From Cellvibrio sp. PSBB023 (lineage in GTDB: Bacteria > Pseudomonadota > Gammaproteobacteria > Pseudomonadales > Cellvibrionaceae), in the NCBI RefSeq assembly GCF_002007605.1, contig NZ_CP019799.1, forward strand, positions 3,450,001 through 3,514,000: 64,000 nt of DNA, written 5' to 3'. This document shows positions 16,670 to 25,719 of the stretch, piece after piece. The notes under the pieces were generated by a model, which saw only the letters and a program-made list of their open reading frames with translations, made no database searches and was not told where the DNA came from. The position numbers and the translations under genes were made by a program. How positions within the stretch are numbered: the stretch's first letter is position 1; each line of letters starts with the position of its first letter.

Positions 16670-17935
16670 ATGCTAATCGATACTGAAAAATGGCAGGAAA
16701 TTTTCCTCACCCTCAATCAACATAAAATGCGTACCGCGCTCACTGCTTTCGGTGTGTTCTGGGGTATTTTCATGCTGACGGTTTTACTGGGTGCAGGTAA
16801 AGCCTTGGAAAATGGCGTTGTGGAAGACTTTAAAGAAATTCCCAATTCGGCGTGGATCTGGTCACAAAGCCCAACTCAAATTGCTTACCAGGGTTTGCCT
16901 ATTGGCCGCCAGATTCAATTAAAAGCAGCCGATGTTGAGGCGATTAAAAATAGCGTACCGAGTGTTGCCAAAATTTATGCCCAAAACAGTGTGGGTATTT
17001 GGGGCGGCTCACCGGCCTACACAGTGTACAAAAAAAATAACGGCAGCTTTTCTATTCAAGGTACCCATGCGGGTATGGCGAATATTCACCAGCAAAAAAT
17101 TGTGGAAGGCCGTTACATTAATGAAATAGACGATGAAAAGCGACGCAAGGTGGCCATTATTGGCACTCGTGTAAAAGACGTATTGTTCAAGCAGGGCGAG
17201 AACCCTATCGGGGCGGATATCACTTTATCCGGCATTAGTTTTCAGGTCGTGGGTGTTTATAAATCCAGTTCGAGCAATCCCAACAGTTCGGAAGAAGAAA
17301 GAATTTATATCCCCAACGACACATTGCGCTATGCCTTTAATCAGGTTGATTGGGTAGGCAGTTTTGTGGTGATACCGCCGCCGGGTATACACGCGATGGT
17401 GGCAGAAGCGGATGTCAAAAAATTCCTCTTTGCTCGCAATAAAGTTGACCCTAACGATGTGGGTGTATTAGGGAGTTTCAATTTGCAAAGTGAATTTGAC
17501 AAGATCTATGGCTTGTTCACGGGCATCAACATATTTAGCTGGATTGTTGCTATTGGCACCATCATGGCCGGCGCGATTGGCGTGGGTAATATTATGTTGA
17601 TTGTGGTCAAGGAGCGCACTCGCGAGATTGGTTTGCGCAAAGCCTTGGGCGCAACCCCCAGCTCAATTATCGGCATGATCGTACAGGAGTCGGTGTTGAT
17701 TACCGCCGTCGCCGGTTATTTTGGATTAGTCATTGGCGTGCTCTTGTTAGAGGGTATCAATGCCTTGATGGAAGCCAATGGTGGCAGTGCCGGTATGTTT
17801 CGCAATCCGGAAGTGGATTTTAATACAGCGATCAGCGCCGTCATTGTATTAATTATTTCCGGCCTGCTGGCATCGCTTATGCCCGCTGCAAAAGCCGCCG
17901 CCGTAAACCCTATTGTTGCACTGCAAGACGAATAA
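16670..17935 (+). CDS. MacB/FtsX-type ABC transporter permease (permease 4)
   Basis: The product is 421 residues, with AAGGAG before the ATG. N-terminal membrane segment (TALTAFGVFWGIFMLTVLLG), periplasmic core, and FtsX region with VKERTREIGLRKALGATP, ending VNPIVALQDE as permease 2 does with VNPITALQDE. It is the partner of permease 3 by position. Followed 57 bases later by the adaptor gene. Confidence 0.88.
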   Translation: MLIDTEKWQEIFLTLNQHKMRTALTAFGVFWGIFMLTVLLGAGKALENGVVEDFKEIPNSAWIWSQSPTQIAYQGLPIGRQIQLKAADVEAIKNSVPSVAKIYAQNSVGIWGGSPAYTVYKKNNGSFSIQGTHAGMANIHQQKIVEGRYINEIDDEKRRKVAIIGTRVKDVLFKQGENPIGADITLSGISFQVVGVYKSSSSNPNSSEEERIYIPNDTLRYAFNQVDWVGSFVVIPPPGIHAMVAEADVKKFLFARNKVDPNDVGVLGSFNLQSEFDKIYGLFTGINIFSWIVAIGTIMAGAIGVGNIMLIVVKERTREIGLRKALGATPSSIIGMIVQESVLITAVAGYFGLVIGVLLLEGINALMEANGGSAGMFRNPEVDFNTAISAVIVLIISGLLASLMPAAKAAAVNPIVALQDE

Positions 17936-17992
17936 TATTTGTAGCAAATAATTTTAACCATACCATTTCCCAGCAATCGTAAGAAGGACACC

Positions 17993-19066
17993 ATGAAAAA
18001 GTTTATCTGGTACACAGTTTTAGGTTTAATCGCTGTTGTATTTATTGGCACAGCGGTATTCCTCTATAACAAATCCCAGGAAAAGCCTGTGGTTTATCAA
18101 TCGGATGATGTATTTAAAACCACCATCGTAAAAAAGACAGTGGCAGTGGGCAAAGTGATTCCGCGTCGCGAAGTGGAAATTAAATCGCAAGTTTCCGGTG
18201 TTGTAGAGCAGCTCTATGTGATTGCCGGCCAGACAGTGAAAAAGGGCGATATTATTGCCAAGATTACCCTGGCACCCAGCATGGTGATGTTGAACCAGGC
18301 GGAATCGCAACTGGAAACTGCGCGGTTGAATTTACAAAACGCCACGGTTGAGTTTGATCGCCAGAAAAAACTCTTTGCCGATAAATTGATTTCTGCATCT
18401 GAGTACAACAAATTTTTACTCAACTACGATTTGCAGCGCGAAGCGGTGACCGCCGCCGAGAACAATTTGTTGCTGATGAAATCCGGTGCGACGAAAAAAT
18501 CCGATAAGGTTTCCAATATGATTCCGGCCACAGTAACCGGTATGGTGCTTGATTTGCCGTATAAAGAAGGTGCCTTTATCGTGGAAACCAGTTCCTTTGG
18601 TGCGGGCACTACCATTGCAACACTGGCCGATATGAACGACATGATTTTTGAAGGCATGGTGGATGAGTCGGAAGTGGGTAAAATCCGCGAAGGTATGGAG
18701 CTGGTGTTGGATGTTGGTGCGCTGGAAGGCGAGCCTTTTACTGCGGTACTGGAATATATCTCTCCCAAGGGCGTGACCGACCAAGGCACCATTAAATTCC
18801 AGATCCGCGCAGCGGTCACCCTGAGTGAAAAATTGTTCCTGCGCTCCAACTACAGCGCCAATGCTGACATAGTATTGGAGAAACGCGAAAACGTAGTGGC
18901 GATTAATGAAGGCAATTTGATTGTGGAAGAGAAAGGTCAATTCGTGGAAGTAGAAACCGGCCCACAAAAATTTGAAAAGCGCGAAGTGAAAACCGGTATT
19001 TCAGATGGTATCAACATTGAAATTCTGGAAGGCTTGAAAGAAGGCGATAAAATAAAACATCGCTAA
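17993..19066 (+). CDS. HlyD/MacA-type periplasmic adaptor protein
   Basis: The 357-residue protein has one N-terminal membrane anchor (about residues 3-24) and then the layout of a membrane-fusion protein: a biotinyl-lipoyl half (VVEQLYVIAGQTVKKGDIIA), a short coiled-coil hairpin (about 95-150), the second lipoyl half and beta-barrel domains. It would link the inner-membrane permeases to an outer-membrane channel. No TolC-like gene is in the window, so a channel encoded elsewhere is expected. AAGGA precedes the ATG; a strong terminator follows. Confidence 0.88.
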   Translation: MKKFIWYTVLGLIAVVFIGTAVFLYNKSQEKPVVYQSDDVFKTTIVKKTVAVGKVIPRREVEIKSQVSGVVEQLYVIAGQTVKKGDIIAKITLAPSMVMLNQAESQLETARLNLQNATVEFDRQKKLFADKLISASEYNKFLLNYDLQREAVTAAENNLLLMKSGATKKSDKVSNMIPATVTGMVLDLPYKEGAFIVETSSFGAGTTIATLADMNDMIFEGMVDESEVGKIREGMELVLDVGALEGEPFTAVLEYISPKGVTDQGTIKFQIRAAVTLSEKLFLRSNYSANADIVLEKRENVVAINEGNLIVEEKGQFVEVETGPQKFEKREVKTGISDGINIEILEGLKEGDKIKHR

Positions 19067-19094
19067 GTTATTAGTATCACCATATCTATCACCG

Positions 19095-19126
19095 GCGAGC
19101 CAGGCTTTTCCTGGCTCGCTTTTTTT
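19095..19126 (+). terminator. Intrinsic terminator of the transporter locus
   Basis: GCGAGCCAGG (19095-19104), loop CTTTT, CCTGGCTCGC (19110-19119), then seven T residues. It ends the + strand operon just before the convergent regulator gene. Confidence 0.92.
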
Positions 19127-19129
19127 ATG

Positions 19130-19864
19130 TCACTTCCTGCGCATGGACGTGAACATACTTAATTCCCACGGCCTTATGGCCAATAACAAACCCGTGTGCT
19201 GGCGTTGATCCAGTGGTAGTTTTGCATCTTGCTGGTTGAGTAGCGCCGCTTCCTGGGTGAGTTGGTTCAGTTTGTTTTTCAGCAGCGCGATTGATGCGCT
19301 GGAATAACTGCCGCGCAAATAAAATCGGAAGGATTGCTCCTGATGAAAATCGCCCTCCATAAATTCAACAATTACATCCCTGTTCATAAAGCGCTCTAAT
19401 GGTCCTCCGGGAATCCAGCGAAAGTTCTGGGCAATCAACAATTTGAATTTATTACCCGGTAACAACTGCAGCATTTTCAATTTATCCAGGCGCGCCAGCA
19501 GGCGAATGCATTCGTGTTCGCTAATCTGGTAGTGGGTAATGATGTCGGTAAAAGACCAACCATCGCGCGCGCAAACGGCTACCAGCAACAATTTTTTATT
19601 GGCAATAAGTTCTTCTTCCTGTTCCTGGGTTAGCTGTGCGAGCTGGGGTTGTTTTTCTGTGGTTAATAAAAATAAATCCGAGAGGCTTAATTCCAGTAAG
19701 GCACAAATTTGTTCCAGTCGCTCAAGGGTAAAGCTCTGACTGGAAAAGATGCGTTTGATATTAGCCTCACTCAGTTCCAGTGCCTGTGCCAAATCTTTGT
19801 AGGTGATATTGCGCGCTTTCAGTAGCTGTTTAAGCGTTTCACACAAGCTGGCAATCTGACTCAT
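19130..19864 (-). CDS. XRE-family helix-turn-helix regulator with unknown C-terminal domain
   Basis: The product is 244 residues. Residues 8-66 form an XRE-type DNA-binding domain (TYKDLAQALELSEANIKRIF). The remaining 170 residues are a mostly helical region that I do not recognise; it contains a second possible winged helix (SFTDIITHYQISEHECIRLL, about 113-132). It is convergent with the transporter locus and divergent from the small exported protein. Either could be its target; nothing in the sequence decides. Confidence 0.75.
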   Translation of the reverse strand: MSQIASLCETLKQLLKARNITYKDLAQALELSEANIKRIFSSQSFTLERLEQICALLELSLSDLFLLTTEKQPQLAQLTQEQEEELIANKKLLLVAVCARDGWSFTDIITHYQISEHECIRLLARLDKLKMLQLLPGNKFKLLIAQNFRWIPGGPLERFMNRDVIVEFMEGDFHQEQSFRFYLRGSYSSASIALLKNKLNQLTQEAALLNQQDAKLPLDQRQHTGLLLAIRPWELSMFTSMRRK

Positions 19865-20022
19865 AGTATTACATTCCTATACCTTGGGTTTTGCACAAGT
19901 CTACTTCATTCAGAAAAATTTACACCTCACTGCCCTCATCGCATAGTGCGTCCATCGCTGGCTGATACAGCAATACCGCTGACAGTAACCAGTGATAACC
20001 CTAACCATGAAAGGACATTGAT

Positions 20023-20370
20023 ATGAAAAAGTTTACTCAATTAGCTGTTGTAAGTTTGACCCTGATGACCAGCCAAGCGGTATTAGCGGCAGATAGTATT
20101 GGCAATGCGGCGGCATCGGTGAATCACTCGGGTAAGGCGATCAAACATGCGGCTGTTGCCTCGGGTCAATTTGTGAGCGGTGCAGTGGCCGTGCCATTAA
20201 TCGCCGTCGGTGAGTTGGGCAAAGCGTCTGGCAAGGCTGGTGAAGCATTGATGGATGTTGCCACCGATAAGCAACAACCGCTGGAGGTAAGTGATATTAC
20301 CCTGACGGCAGAACCGGCACCGGCTGTGGTGATGAATAATGCAGCCACAGTGGATGCCAAACAGCGTTAA
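20023..20370 (+). CDS. Small exported protein, unknown function, partner of the DUF2145 gene
   Basis: The 115-residue protein has a clear Sec signal peptide (MKKFTQLAVVSLTLMTSQAVLA, cut before AD). The mature part begins with an Ala/Gly/Ser-rich helical stretch with small residues at regular spacing (NAAASVNHSGKAIKHAAVAS, then QFVSGAVAVPLIAVGELGKA), suggestive of a glycine-zipper-like membrane-active helix, followed by an acidic tail. AAGGACATTGAT precedes the ATG. From memory, similar short proteins sit beside DUF2145 genes in pseudomonads; I could not check that. Confidence 0.65.
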   Translation: MKKFTQLAVVSLTLMTSQAVLAADSIGNAAASVNHSGKAIKHAAVASGQFVSGAVAVPLIAVGELGKASGKAGEALMDVATDKQQPLEVSDITLTAEPAPAVVMNNAATVDAKQR

Positions 20371-20468
20371 GCAAATGATGTGTTACAGCAAGGCTGAGGG
20401 ATATACAGGGCAGGGATGCCGCAAAGCATAATCAAGTGATCAATATGGAATTCAAGCGGGAAATAACC

Positions 20469-21302
20469 ATGAAAATAGTGCGAATGGTCTGTGTGTTGGT
20501 AATCAGTTTGGCGAGTCATACGCTCTGGGCAGGCAGTAATGCTGGTGGTGAAGCACAGTTTTCACCGGATGAAATAAGCCGTTTTGCAAAACAGGTAGAA
20601 AAATATGCGGCCTCACAGGGTGCGCGCGCGTTTATCATCGGCCGTGTCGGGCGCCCGCCGAAAGAATTACCAAAAGGGGTAGAGTTTACCCACACAGCCG
20701 TTGCGATTTATTCCACCATTAATTTGCCCGATGGCACCCTGGCCAAAGGGTATGCGATCCACAACCTTTATCAAACCGCCCACAAAAAAGACTTGAGTGA
20801 GCTGGTGACGGATTACCCGGTAGATTTTTTCTGGAATGCCCACCAGTTGCGCGCGGGTATTATTATCCCCGATGCCAATTTACAGCAGCGTTTGGTAGAG
20901 GCTTATGCAAAGGGTGTACAGCATGAGGTGCATGTGCCGCACTACTCGGTATTGGCCAATCCATACAATGCCGATTTCCAAAACTGTACCGAGCATACGC
21001 TTGATGTGATTAACGCTGCGATTTATCAAACGACTAATTACGAGCAATTAAAAGCCAATACCAAAGCACACTTTGCCGCGCAGCCTATGAAAATTAATAG
21101 CATGAAATTATTGGTGGGCAGTATGGTGATGGAGGATGTAAAAACATCGGACCAATCCTCTAAATTGGTGACCGCAACTATGGGTAGCATTGGTTATTAT
21201 CTTGCAGCTAACCAGTTGTTAGCCCAAGCGATTATTGTAGAGCAGGACGGCCAGTTAACGCCCATGACCTATAACAACCAAGCGTTGCTTGCCAGCAACT
21301 AA
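20469..21302 (+). CDS. DUF2145-family exported protein
   Basis: The ATG at 20469 gives a clean signal peptide (MKIVRMVCVLVISLASHTLWA); an in-frame ATG at 20436 would add 11 residues before it and is less likely. The mature protein has the patterns I associate with DUF2145: an early RVGRPPKELPKGVEFTH segment, GYAIHNLYQ, PVDFFWNAHQL and a conserved Cys/His patch FQNCTEHTLDV (about residue 180). The His and Cys residues hint at a hydrolase or peptidase-like site in the periplasm, but no function is established. It probably forms an operon with the small exported protein about 100 bases upstream. Confidence 0.75.
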   Translation: MKIVRMVCVLVISLASHTLWAGSNAGGEAQFSPDEISRFAKQVEKYAASQGARAFIIGRVGRPPKELPKGVEFTHTAVAIYSTINLPDGTLAKGYAIHNLYQTAHKKDLSELVTDYPVDFFWNAHQLRAGIIIPDANLQQRLVEAYAKGVQHEVHVPHYSVLANPYNADFQNCTEHTLDVINAAIYQTTNYEQLKANTKAHFAAQPMKINSMKLLVGSMVMEDVKTSDQSSKLVTATMGSIGYYLAANQLLAQAIIVEQDGQLTPMTYNNQALLASN

Positions 21303-21324
21303 GAAGATGATCGTGCAGGAGAAA

Positions 21325-21361
21325 ATACCGGGCCGTATCACGACCTGACACTGCCCGGTAT
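21325..21361. terminator. Shared terminator hairpin between convergent genes
   Basis: A 9-bp stem, ATACCGGGC (21325-21333) with GCCCGGTAT (21353-21361), lies between the convergent genes ending at 21302 and 21366. On the minus strand it is followed by TTTTC. It probably serves the minus-strand lipoprotein gene best; the loop of 19 bases makes it only moderate. Confidence 0.55.
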
Positions 21362-21365
21362 GTTG

Positions 21366-22103
21366 TTAAAGTTTGGTGGCAATTACATCCAGCGTCATAA
21401 AATAAATGCTAGTGGTAGATTCAAAACCGGAATCGGTGCCGAGTAAAATCCAGATGCTGCCATCCTCTGCGGTGACACCCGTAAATGAACCTCGCTCGCT
21501 CTGCAGGGTTTTTCGCATGTAATCGATATTGCTGTCGCCACATTCGCGGCTATTAGCAAAATCCCCCAACACTATGGCATCGCTGCCACCGACGGCCTGG
21601 TTGCCTTTATCAATATTCATCAACAAATCGCCAGCACCGTTGTTCACGGCAAGGGGTTCGGTTTTGCTGACTCCGGCTTTAATCCATACACTTTCTCCCG
21701 GCGCGCCACCTACACCCATACAATTTTTTTGCGCGTTGGTGCCAAAGCGAACTTTGAATTGAAAACCGTAACGAGTATTGGGTTGCAAGCCATCAAATTT
21801 TTTGGTGATGAACATAAACAAATCATCACTGTGGTTATTGCCACTGAGTTTATAGCCTTTGCGATTAGTACCCAGGCTGGCGGGAAGATCGCTACTGCCT
21901 GCACTCAACTCGTAAAATTCTTCCTGACCCGCCGGGTAATCGGCAAAACCGGATTTCCAACCCGCGCTGCCTTCATTGAAATCGATGGTTAAGGCGCGTG
22001 AGTTCGGGTCTACCGGGGGAAGTTTGATATCGCTACCGCAGGCGCTGAGTAACCAGCTGCTGGCTAATAATAGGGATGCGGAAATATAACCGGTGATTTG
22101 CAT
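21366..22103 (-). CDS. Putative lipoprotein, unknown function
   Basis: The 245-residue protein has a lipoprotein signal (LLLASSWLLSACGSD, Cys22). The mature part looks all-beta and jelly-roll-like: an early FNEGSAGWKSGFADYP segment, then repeated short strands, two Cys residues (NCMGVGG and RECGDSN) that may pair, and a C-terminal YFMTLDVIATKL strand. I do not recognise a named family. The layout resembles extracellular carbohydrate-binding or stress-type lipoproteins. Divergent from the mipA-like gene. Confidence 0.7.
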   Translation of the reverse strand: MQITGYISASLLLASSWLLSACGSDIKLPPVDPNSRALTIDFNEGSAGWKSGFADYPAGQEEFYELSAGSSDLPASLGTNRKGYKLSGNNHSDDLFMFITKKFDGLQPNTRYGFQFKVRFGTNAQKNCMGVGGAPGESVWIKAGVSKTEPLAVNNGAGDLLMNIDKGNQAVGGSDAIVLGDFANSRECGDSNIDYMRKTLQSERGSFTGVTAEDGSIWILLGTDSGFESTTSIYFMTLDVIATKL

Positions 22104-22328
22104 AAGGGCGCTCCATGATAGGTTATGTTCTATGACTCATTGTGCGCAGGGGGTAGTGTGGCGTCTGTGGCGGATATGTAGCGACTGGTAAAAAAGTGTA
22201 ACCAGTGCGCGACGTTTTGATGGCAAGGTGCTTCCGCTGTTATGCTAACTACAATTCATTACAACACCTGCAGCGAGCCGGGGTTATAAATACACTATGC
22301 CCATTCCCTGCCATCTGTATAACTTTCC

Positions 22329-23258
22329 ATGATCAGTTTCCTTCCGCTTTCGCGCGTTCATTTTCTTACCAGCTGCGTGCTGGGAGCCAGTGTGCTTATT
22401 GCCGGGCAGGCGAATGCCTGTCCATCGGCGGAGCGGGGCGATTGCGTCGAGGTGGGAAAATGGGAGCTGAGTATTGGCTTTGGCGCCGGTGTGCGTACTA
22501 ATCCGCTGGCCGATACCTCGGACATCCCGCTGATTGTTGTGCCGCAGATTAACTACAACGGCGAGCACTTTTTTATCCAGAATCTGGACTTTGGGGTTAT
22601 CGCCTGGCAAAGCGAAACCCAACAGCTAAACCTGCTCGTCACACCCAGTTACGATCAGGTATTTTTTCATCGCTGGAGTCCGGGCAATTTTTTTATCGAG
22701 GGCAACGCCCTGGCGATGGGCAACAAAGATGGCCAGGGTGGGAAACAGGATGTGGTATCCAGTGGTGACGATGACCGCGAGTTGGCTACGCCGGAATTTA
22801 TGCCGCTGCAAACGCCCAGTGCCCGCGATCGCCATATGGCCGGTTTGGCCGGTATTGAATACAGTTGGAACAACCCCTTATTTGATGTACAGATCCAATA
22901 CCTAACGGATTTCACCCAGGTGCACTCCGGCGAGGAGCTGCGTGTTGCACTCGCCAAACACTGGCGTCATGGTAAACACCACTGGCTGGCGTCGCTCGGT
23001 GCCAATTGGCAGAGCAGTGAGGTAGTGAATTATTACTATGGTGTCGGCGTGAATGAAGCCGATATCCGCGGCCCCTACAGAACTACTTCTGCACTCTCGC
23101 CACTGCTGCGTGTGGATTGGAATTACCAGCTGACCGAACGCTGGGATTTGCGTGTATTAACCAGCTATCGCATCTTGCCCGATGAGATTTCAGCGAGCCC
23201 ATTAATTAACGATAATAAAGTGATCACGGTTTTCGTTGGAGGGGTATACCATTTCTGA
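22329..23258 (+). CDS. MipA/OmpV-family outer membrane protein
   Basis: The 309-residue protein has a signal peptide ending near residue 30 (GASVLIAGQANA), then WELSIGFGAGVRTNPL and alternating amphipathic strands to a C-terminal aromatic strand (VITVFVGGVYHF), the hallmark of an outer-membrane barrel. MipA/OmpV proteins scaffold murein enzymes or act as stress-regulated porins. First gene of a cluster with a DUF3019 protein and a two-component system; the same grouping, as I recall, occurs in Shewanella and related genera. Confidence 0.82.
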   Translation: MISFLPLSRVHFLTSCVLGASVLIAGQANACPSAERGDCVEVGKWELSIGFGAGVRTNPLADTSDIPLIVVPQINYNGEHFFIQNLDFGVIAWQSETQQLNLLVTPSYDQVFFHRWSPGNFFIEGNALAMGNKDGQGGKQDVVSSGDDDRELATPEFMPLQTPSARDRHMAGLAGIEYSWNNPLFDVQIQYLTDFTQVHSGEELRVALAKHWRHGKHHWLASLGANWQSSEVVNYYYGVGVNEADIRGPYRTTSALSPLLRVDWNYQLTERWDLRVLTSYRILPDEISASPLINDNKVITVFVGGVYHF

Positions 23259-23262
23259 TGGT

Positions 23263-23703
23263 GTGGTGCTGAACCGATTTTCTGCAACCTCGTTTGCAGC
23301 CGGTTTATTTCTTGCAGCCCAGCTGCCGGGAAGCATGGCGCTCGCCAATGAGGCGGCCGCTACCCATGAAGCATCGCTACCGCTAATCCATTTTTCCATC
23401 AAACCGCGGCTGTGTGTTTTAAATGCTGGGGAAGAGGTGTGTCGCGATGAGTTGGAAGTAAAGTGGCAATCCACGGCGGTGCGCTCCCTGTGTTTGTATC
23501 AAACCGACAAGGCCGAGCCCTTGCGCTGTTGGCAGAGTGCCACCCGTGGTGAATACCAATTTGAATTAACGGCCAGCGTGAGCACCGATTTTGAATTGCG
23601 CGAAACAGACACGGGCACTGCCGTAAGCGATCAGCGCTTTCAGGTGGTCTACAATGACAAGAAATACCGTCGGGCGCGGCGCAACCCCTGGAGCTTTTTT
23701 TAA
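23263..23703 (+). CDS. DUF3019-type exported protein
   Basis: About 147 residues. The start is uncertain: the frame is open from TTG 23236, GTG codons occur at 23263 and 23266, and an ATT at 23251 lies six bases after an excellent Shine-Dalgarno (GGAGGGG, 23238-23244). Any of these gives the signal peptide FAAGLFLAAQLPGSMALA. The mature part (IKPRLCVLNAGEEVCRDELE, then a possible second Cys pair, and RRARRNPWSFF at the end) fits the DUF3019 pattern. It overlaps or abuts the mipA-like gene, and its end overlaps the upstream part of the regulator frame, so the cluster is one operon. Function unknown; perhaps a periplasmic accessory of the sensor kinase. Confidence 0.65.
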   Translation: MVLNRFSATSFAAGLFLAAQLPGSMALANEAAATHEASLPLIHFSIKPRLCVLNAGEEVCRDELEVKWQSTAVRSLCLYQTDKAEPLRCWQSATRGEYQFELTASVSTDFELRETDTGTAVSDQRFQVVYNDKKYRRARRNPWSFF

Positions 23704-23704
23704 T

Positions 23705-24406
23705 ATGTCGCACAATAATTTAATTTTGTTGGTCGAGGATGACCGCCGTTTGGCACAATTGGTAAAAGATTTTTTAGAGAGCAATGACTTCCAGGTCGCA
23801 CTGGAAGAAAACGGCAATCGTGTGTTGCGCCAGGCACAAAATATAAACCCGGCATTAATTGTTCTGGATTTGATGTTGCCCGGTAAAGACGGGCTGACGC
23901 TGTGTAAAGAATTACGCCCGCAATTCAAAGGCCCCATTCTCATGCTCACTGCACGCGATTCCGATGTGGACCAAGTGCTGGGCTTGGAGTACGGCGCCGA
24001 TGACTATGTCATTAAACCTGCCGAACCGCGTGTACTCTTGGCGCGAATTCGTGCGCTGCTGCGTCGCTATTACCAAAATGATCCGCGTGAGCAAGAAGCG
24101 CTCAATTTTGGTGAGCTGTGCATTCAACCCACCGCGCGCAAAGTATCACTGGCGGGGCAGGAAATTATGCTCTCCAGTCACGAATATGATTTGTTGCTCG
24201 CACTCGCGGCGCAAGCGGGACAAATTCTCAGCCGCGAATTTTTGTTCAACCATATTTACAATCGCGAATACGACGGGCTTGATCGCACGATTGATGTGCG
24301 CATTTCCCAACTGCGTAAAAAATTAAACGATAACCCCGACAATCCCACGCGTATCAAAACCATTTGGGGTAAGGGATATTTGTTTATTGCCGATGCCTGG
24401 CAATGA
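23705..24406 (+). CDS. OmpR/PhoB-family response regulator (RstA-like)
   Basis: The ATG at 23705 gives MSHNNLILLVEDDRRLAQLV, a typical receiver N-terminus (longer start at 23654 rejected). Asp55 in LIVLDLMLPGKDG is the phosphorylation site; acidic pair ED at 11-12 and the conserved Lys in VIKPAEP complete the pocket. The C-terminal winged helix ends GKGYLFIADAWQ. Its stop overlaps the kinase start by four bases (ATGA). It probably controls the mipA/DUF3019 genes upstream. Confidence 0.92.
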   Translation: MSHNNLILLVEDDRRLAQLVKDFLESNDFQVALEENGNRVLRQAQNINPALIVLDLMLPGKDGLTLCKELRPQFKGPILMLTARDSDVDQVLGLEYGADDYVIKPAEPRVLLARIRALLRRYYQNDPREQEALNFGELCIQPTARKVSLAGQEIMLSSHEYDLLLALAAQAGQILSREFLFNHIYNREYDGLDRTIDVRISQLRKKLNDNPDNPTRIKTIWGKGYLFIADAWQ

Positions 24407-25719
24407 ATCGCGCCTTTTTATCACTCTACTTTTTTATTGTTACCTCGGTAGTATTTATTGGCTGGGGGCTCAATCAATTCTGGGAAAACCTCGCTCCCGA
24501 GCAAGAGCCAACGCCGGAAGTAGTCGCACTCCTGCAACTTATCGAAACAGACCTGTTAAGCCAGCAACCGCAGCCAGATAATGGATATCAACAGCGTGCA
24601 CAGGATATTGCGGCGCGCCTTGCAATTGGCCTTGAGTTATTACCCCTGGACGATGTAGCCCAATCGGCGGCGCTGCAGGAATTACACGCGGGCGATATCC
24701 TTGCCAGCCGTAGCGATAACCACATCATCTGGTATAAGCGACTCGCTGGAAGTGATGAGGTTATGATGCTCACACTGCCGGCGGCCGATGACAGCGAATC
24801 ACCTTTTCATCGCTTGTTATTGATTGTTTTTTACCTCGCCATCGCCGCCGCAATTTATCTGTGGGTATGGCCGCTCTCGCGCGACAGTAAAAAGCTGGAG
24901 CTACAAACCCGCACTCTGGGCAAGGACGGTGTGCCCGAAACACTGCGCATTTCTCCGGCCTCAACCCTCTATCCCCTCGCGCAGGCCTTCAATCACATGG
25001 CACAGCGACTGCGCGAATTAATTGCCTCGCACCGCGAAATGACTAACGCTGTATCCCATGAATTGCGCACACCATTAGCGCGGATGAAATTCGCTCTGGC
25101 TCTGATCGATGAAGAAAAACTTGATGACAAAAATCGTCGTCAATTGCGCAGCGTGGAACAGGATGTAGCAGAGATGGAAGCCTTAATCAGTGCGCTGTTA
25201 ATGTATGCCGGTTTTGAACAAAAAACCCAAACCCTGCAACAGACCTCTGGCCATATGCGCGACCTGCTTGCGGATATCCAGCAGCGGTTTAATCGCCATA
25301 ATGAGCGTCAGTTGCAATTGGAAATTATCGATAATACACAAGGCAAAGTGTTTAGCTGCGAGTGGAAGTTGATGGAAACCGTGCTGCAGAATCTCATCAA
25401 CAACGCCGCGCGTTATGCCAGCCATACTATTCGGGTTGAGCTCGCGCAAACCGCCACCCAGTACCGCATCGCCGTAGAAGACGATGGTCCGGGAATTCCC
25501 GTGGAAAAACGCGAGAAAGTCTTTGAATCCTTCGTGCGGTTGTACGGCGAAAATGCCCAGGACAACCTCATCACCACTACCAGCACCGGTGGTTTTGGGC
25601 TGGGCCTCGCCATTGTCAAACGCATCCTGCAATGGCACGGCGGCACGGCAACATTTGTTGAACCGGAGCAACTGGGCGGTGCCCGTGTGGTCATTCTTTG
25701 GCCCAAAAGGGTAGTTTAG
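24403..25719 (+). CDS. Sensor histidine kinase (RstB-like)
   Basis: The 438-residue protein has two membrane segments (about 4-24 and 135-157) enclosing a periplasmic sensor of some 110 residues, then a HAMP-like linker, the H-box NAVSHELRTPLARMKF (His219), and the ATPase region with N-box (NLINNAARYA), G1 EDDGPGIP and G2 GGFGLGLAIVKRI. It partners the response regulator overlapping it. The periplasmic signal is unknown. Last gene of the cluster. Confidence 0.92.
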   Translation: MNRAFLSLYFFIVTSVVFIGWGLNQFWENLAPEQEPTPEVVALLQLIETDLLSQQPQPDNGYQQRAQDIAARLAIGLELLPLDDVAQSAALQELHAGDILASRSDNHIIWYKRLAGSDEVMMLTLPAADDSESPFHRLLLIVFYLAIAAAIYLWVWPLSRDSKKLELQTRTLGKDGVPETLRISPASTLYPLAQAFNHMAQRLRELIASHREMTNAVSHELRTPLARMKFALALIDEEKLDDKNRRQLRSVEQDVAEMEALISALLMYAGFEQKTQTLQQTSGHMRDLLADIQQRFNRHNERQLQLEIIDNTQGKVFSCEWKLMETVLQNLINNAARYASHTIRVELAQTATQYRIAVEDDGPGIPVEKREKVFESFVRLYGENAQDNLITTTSTGGFGLGLAIVKRILQWHGGTATFVEPEQLGGARVVILWPKRVV

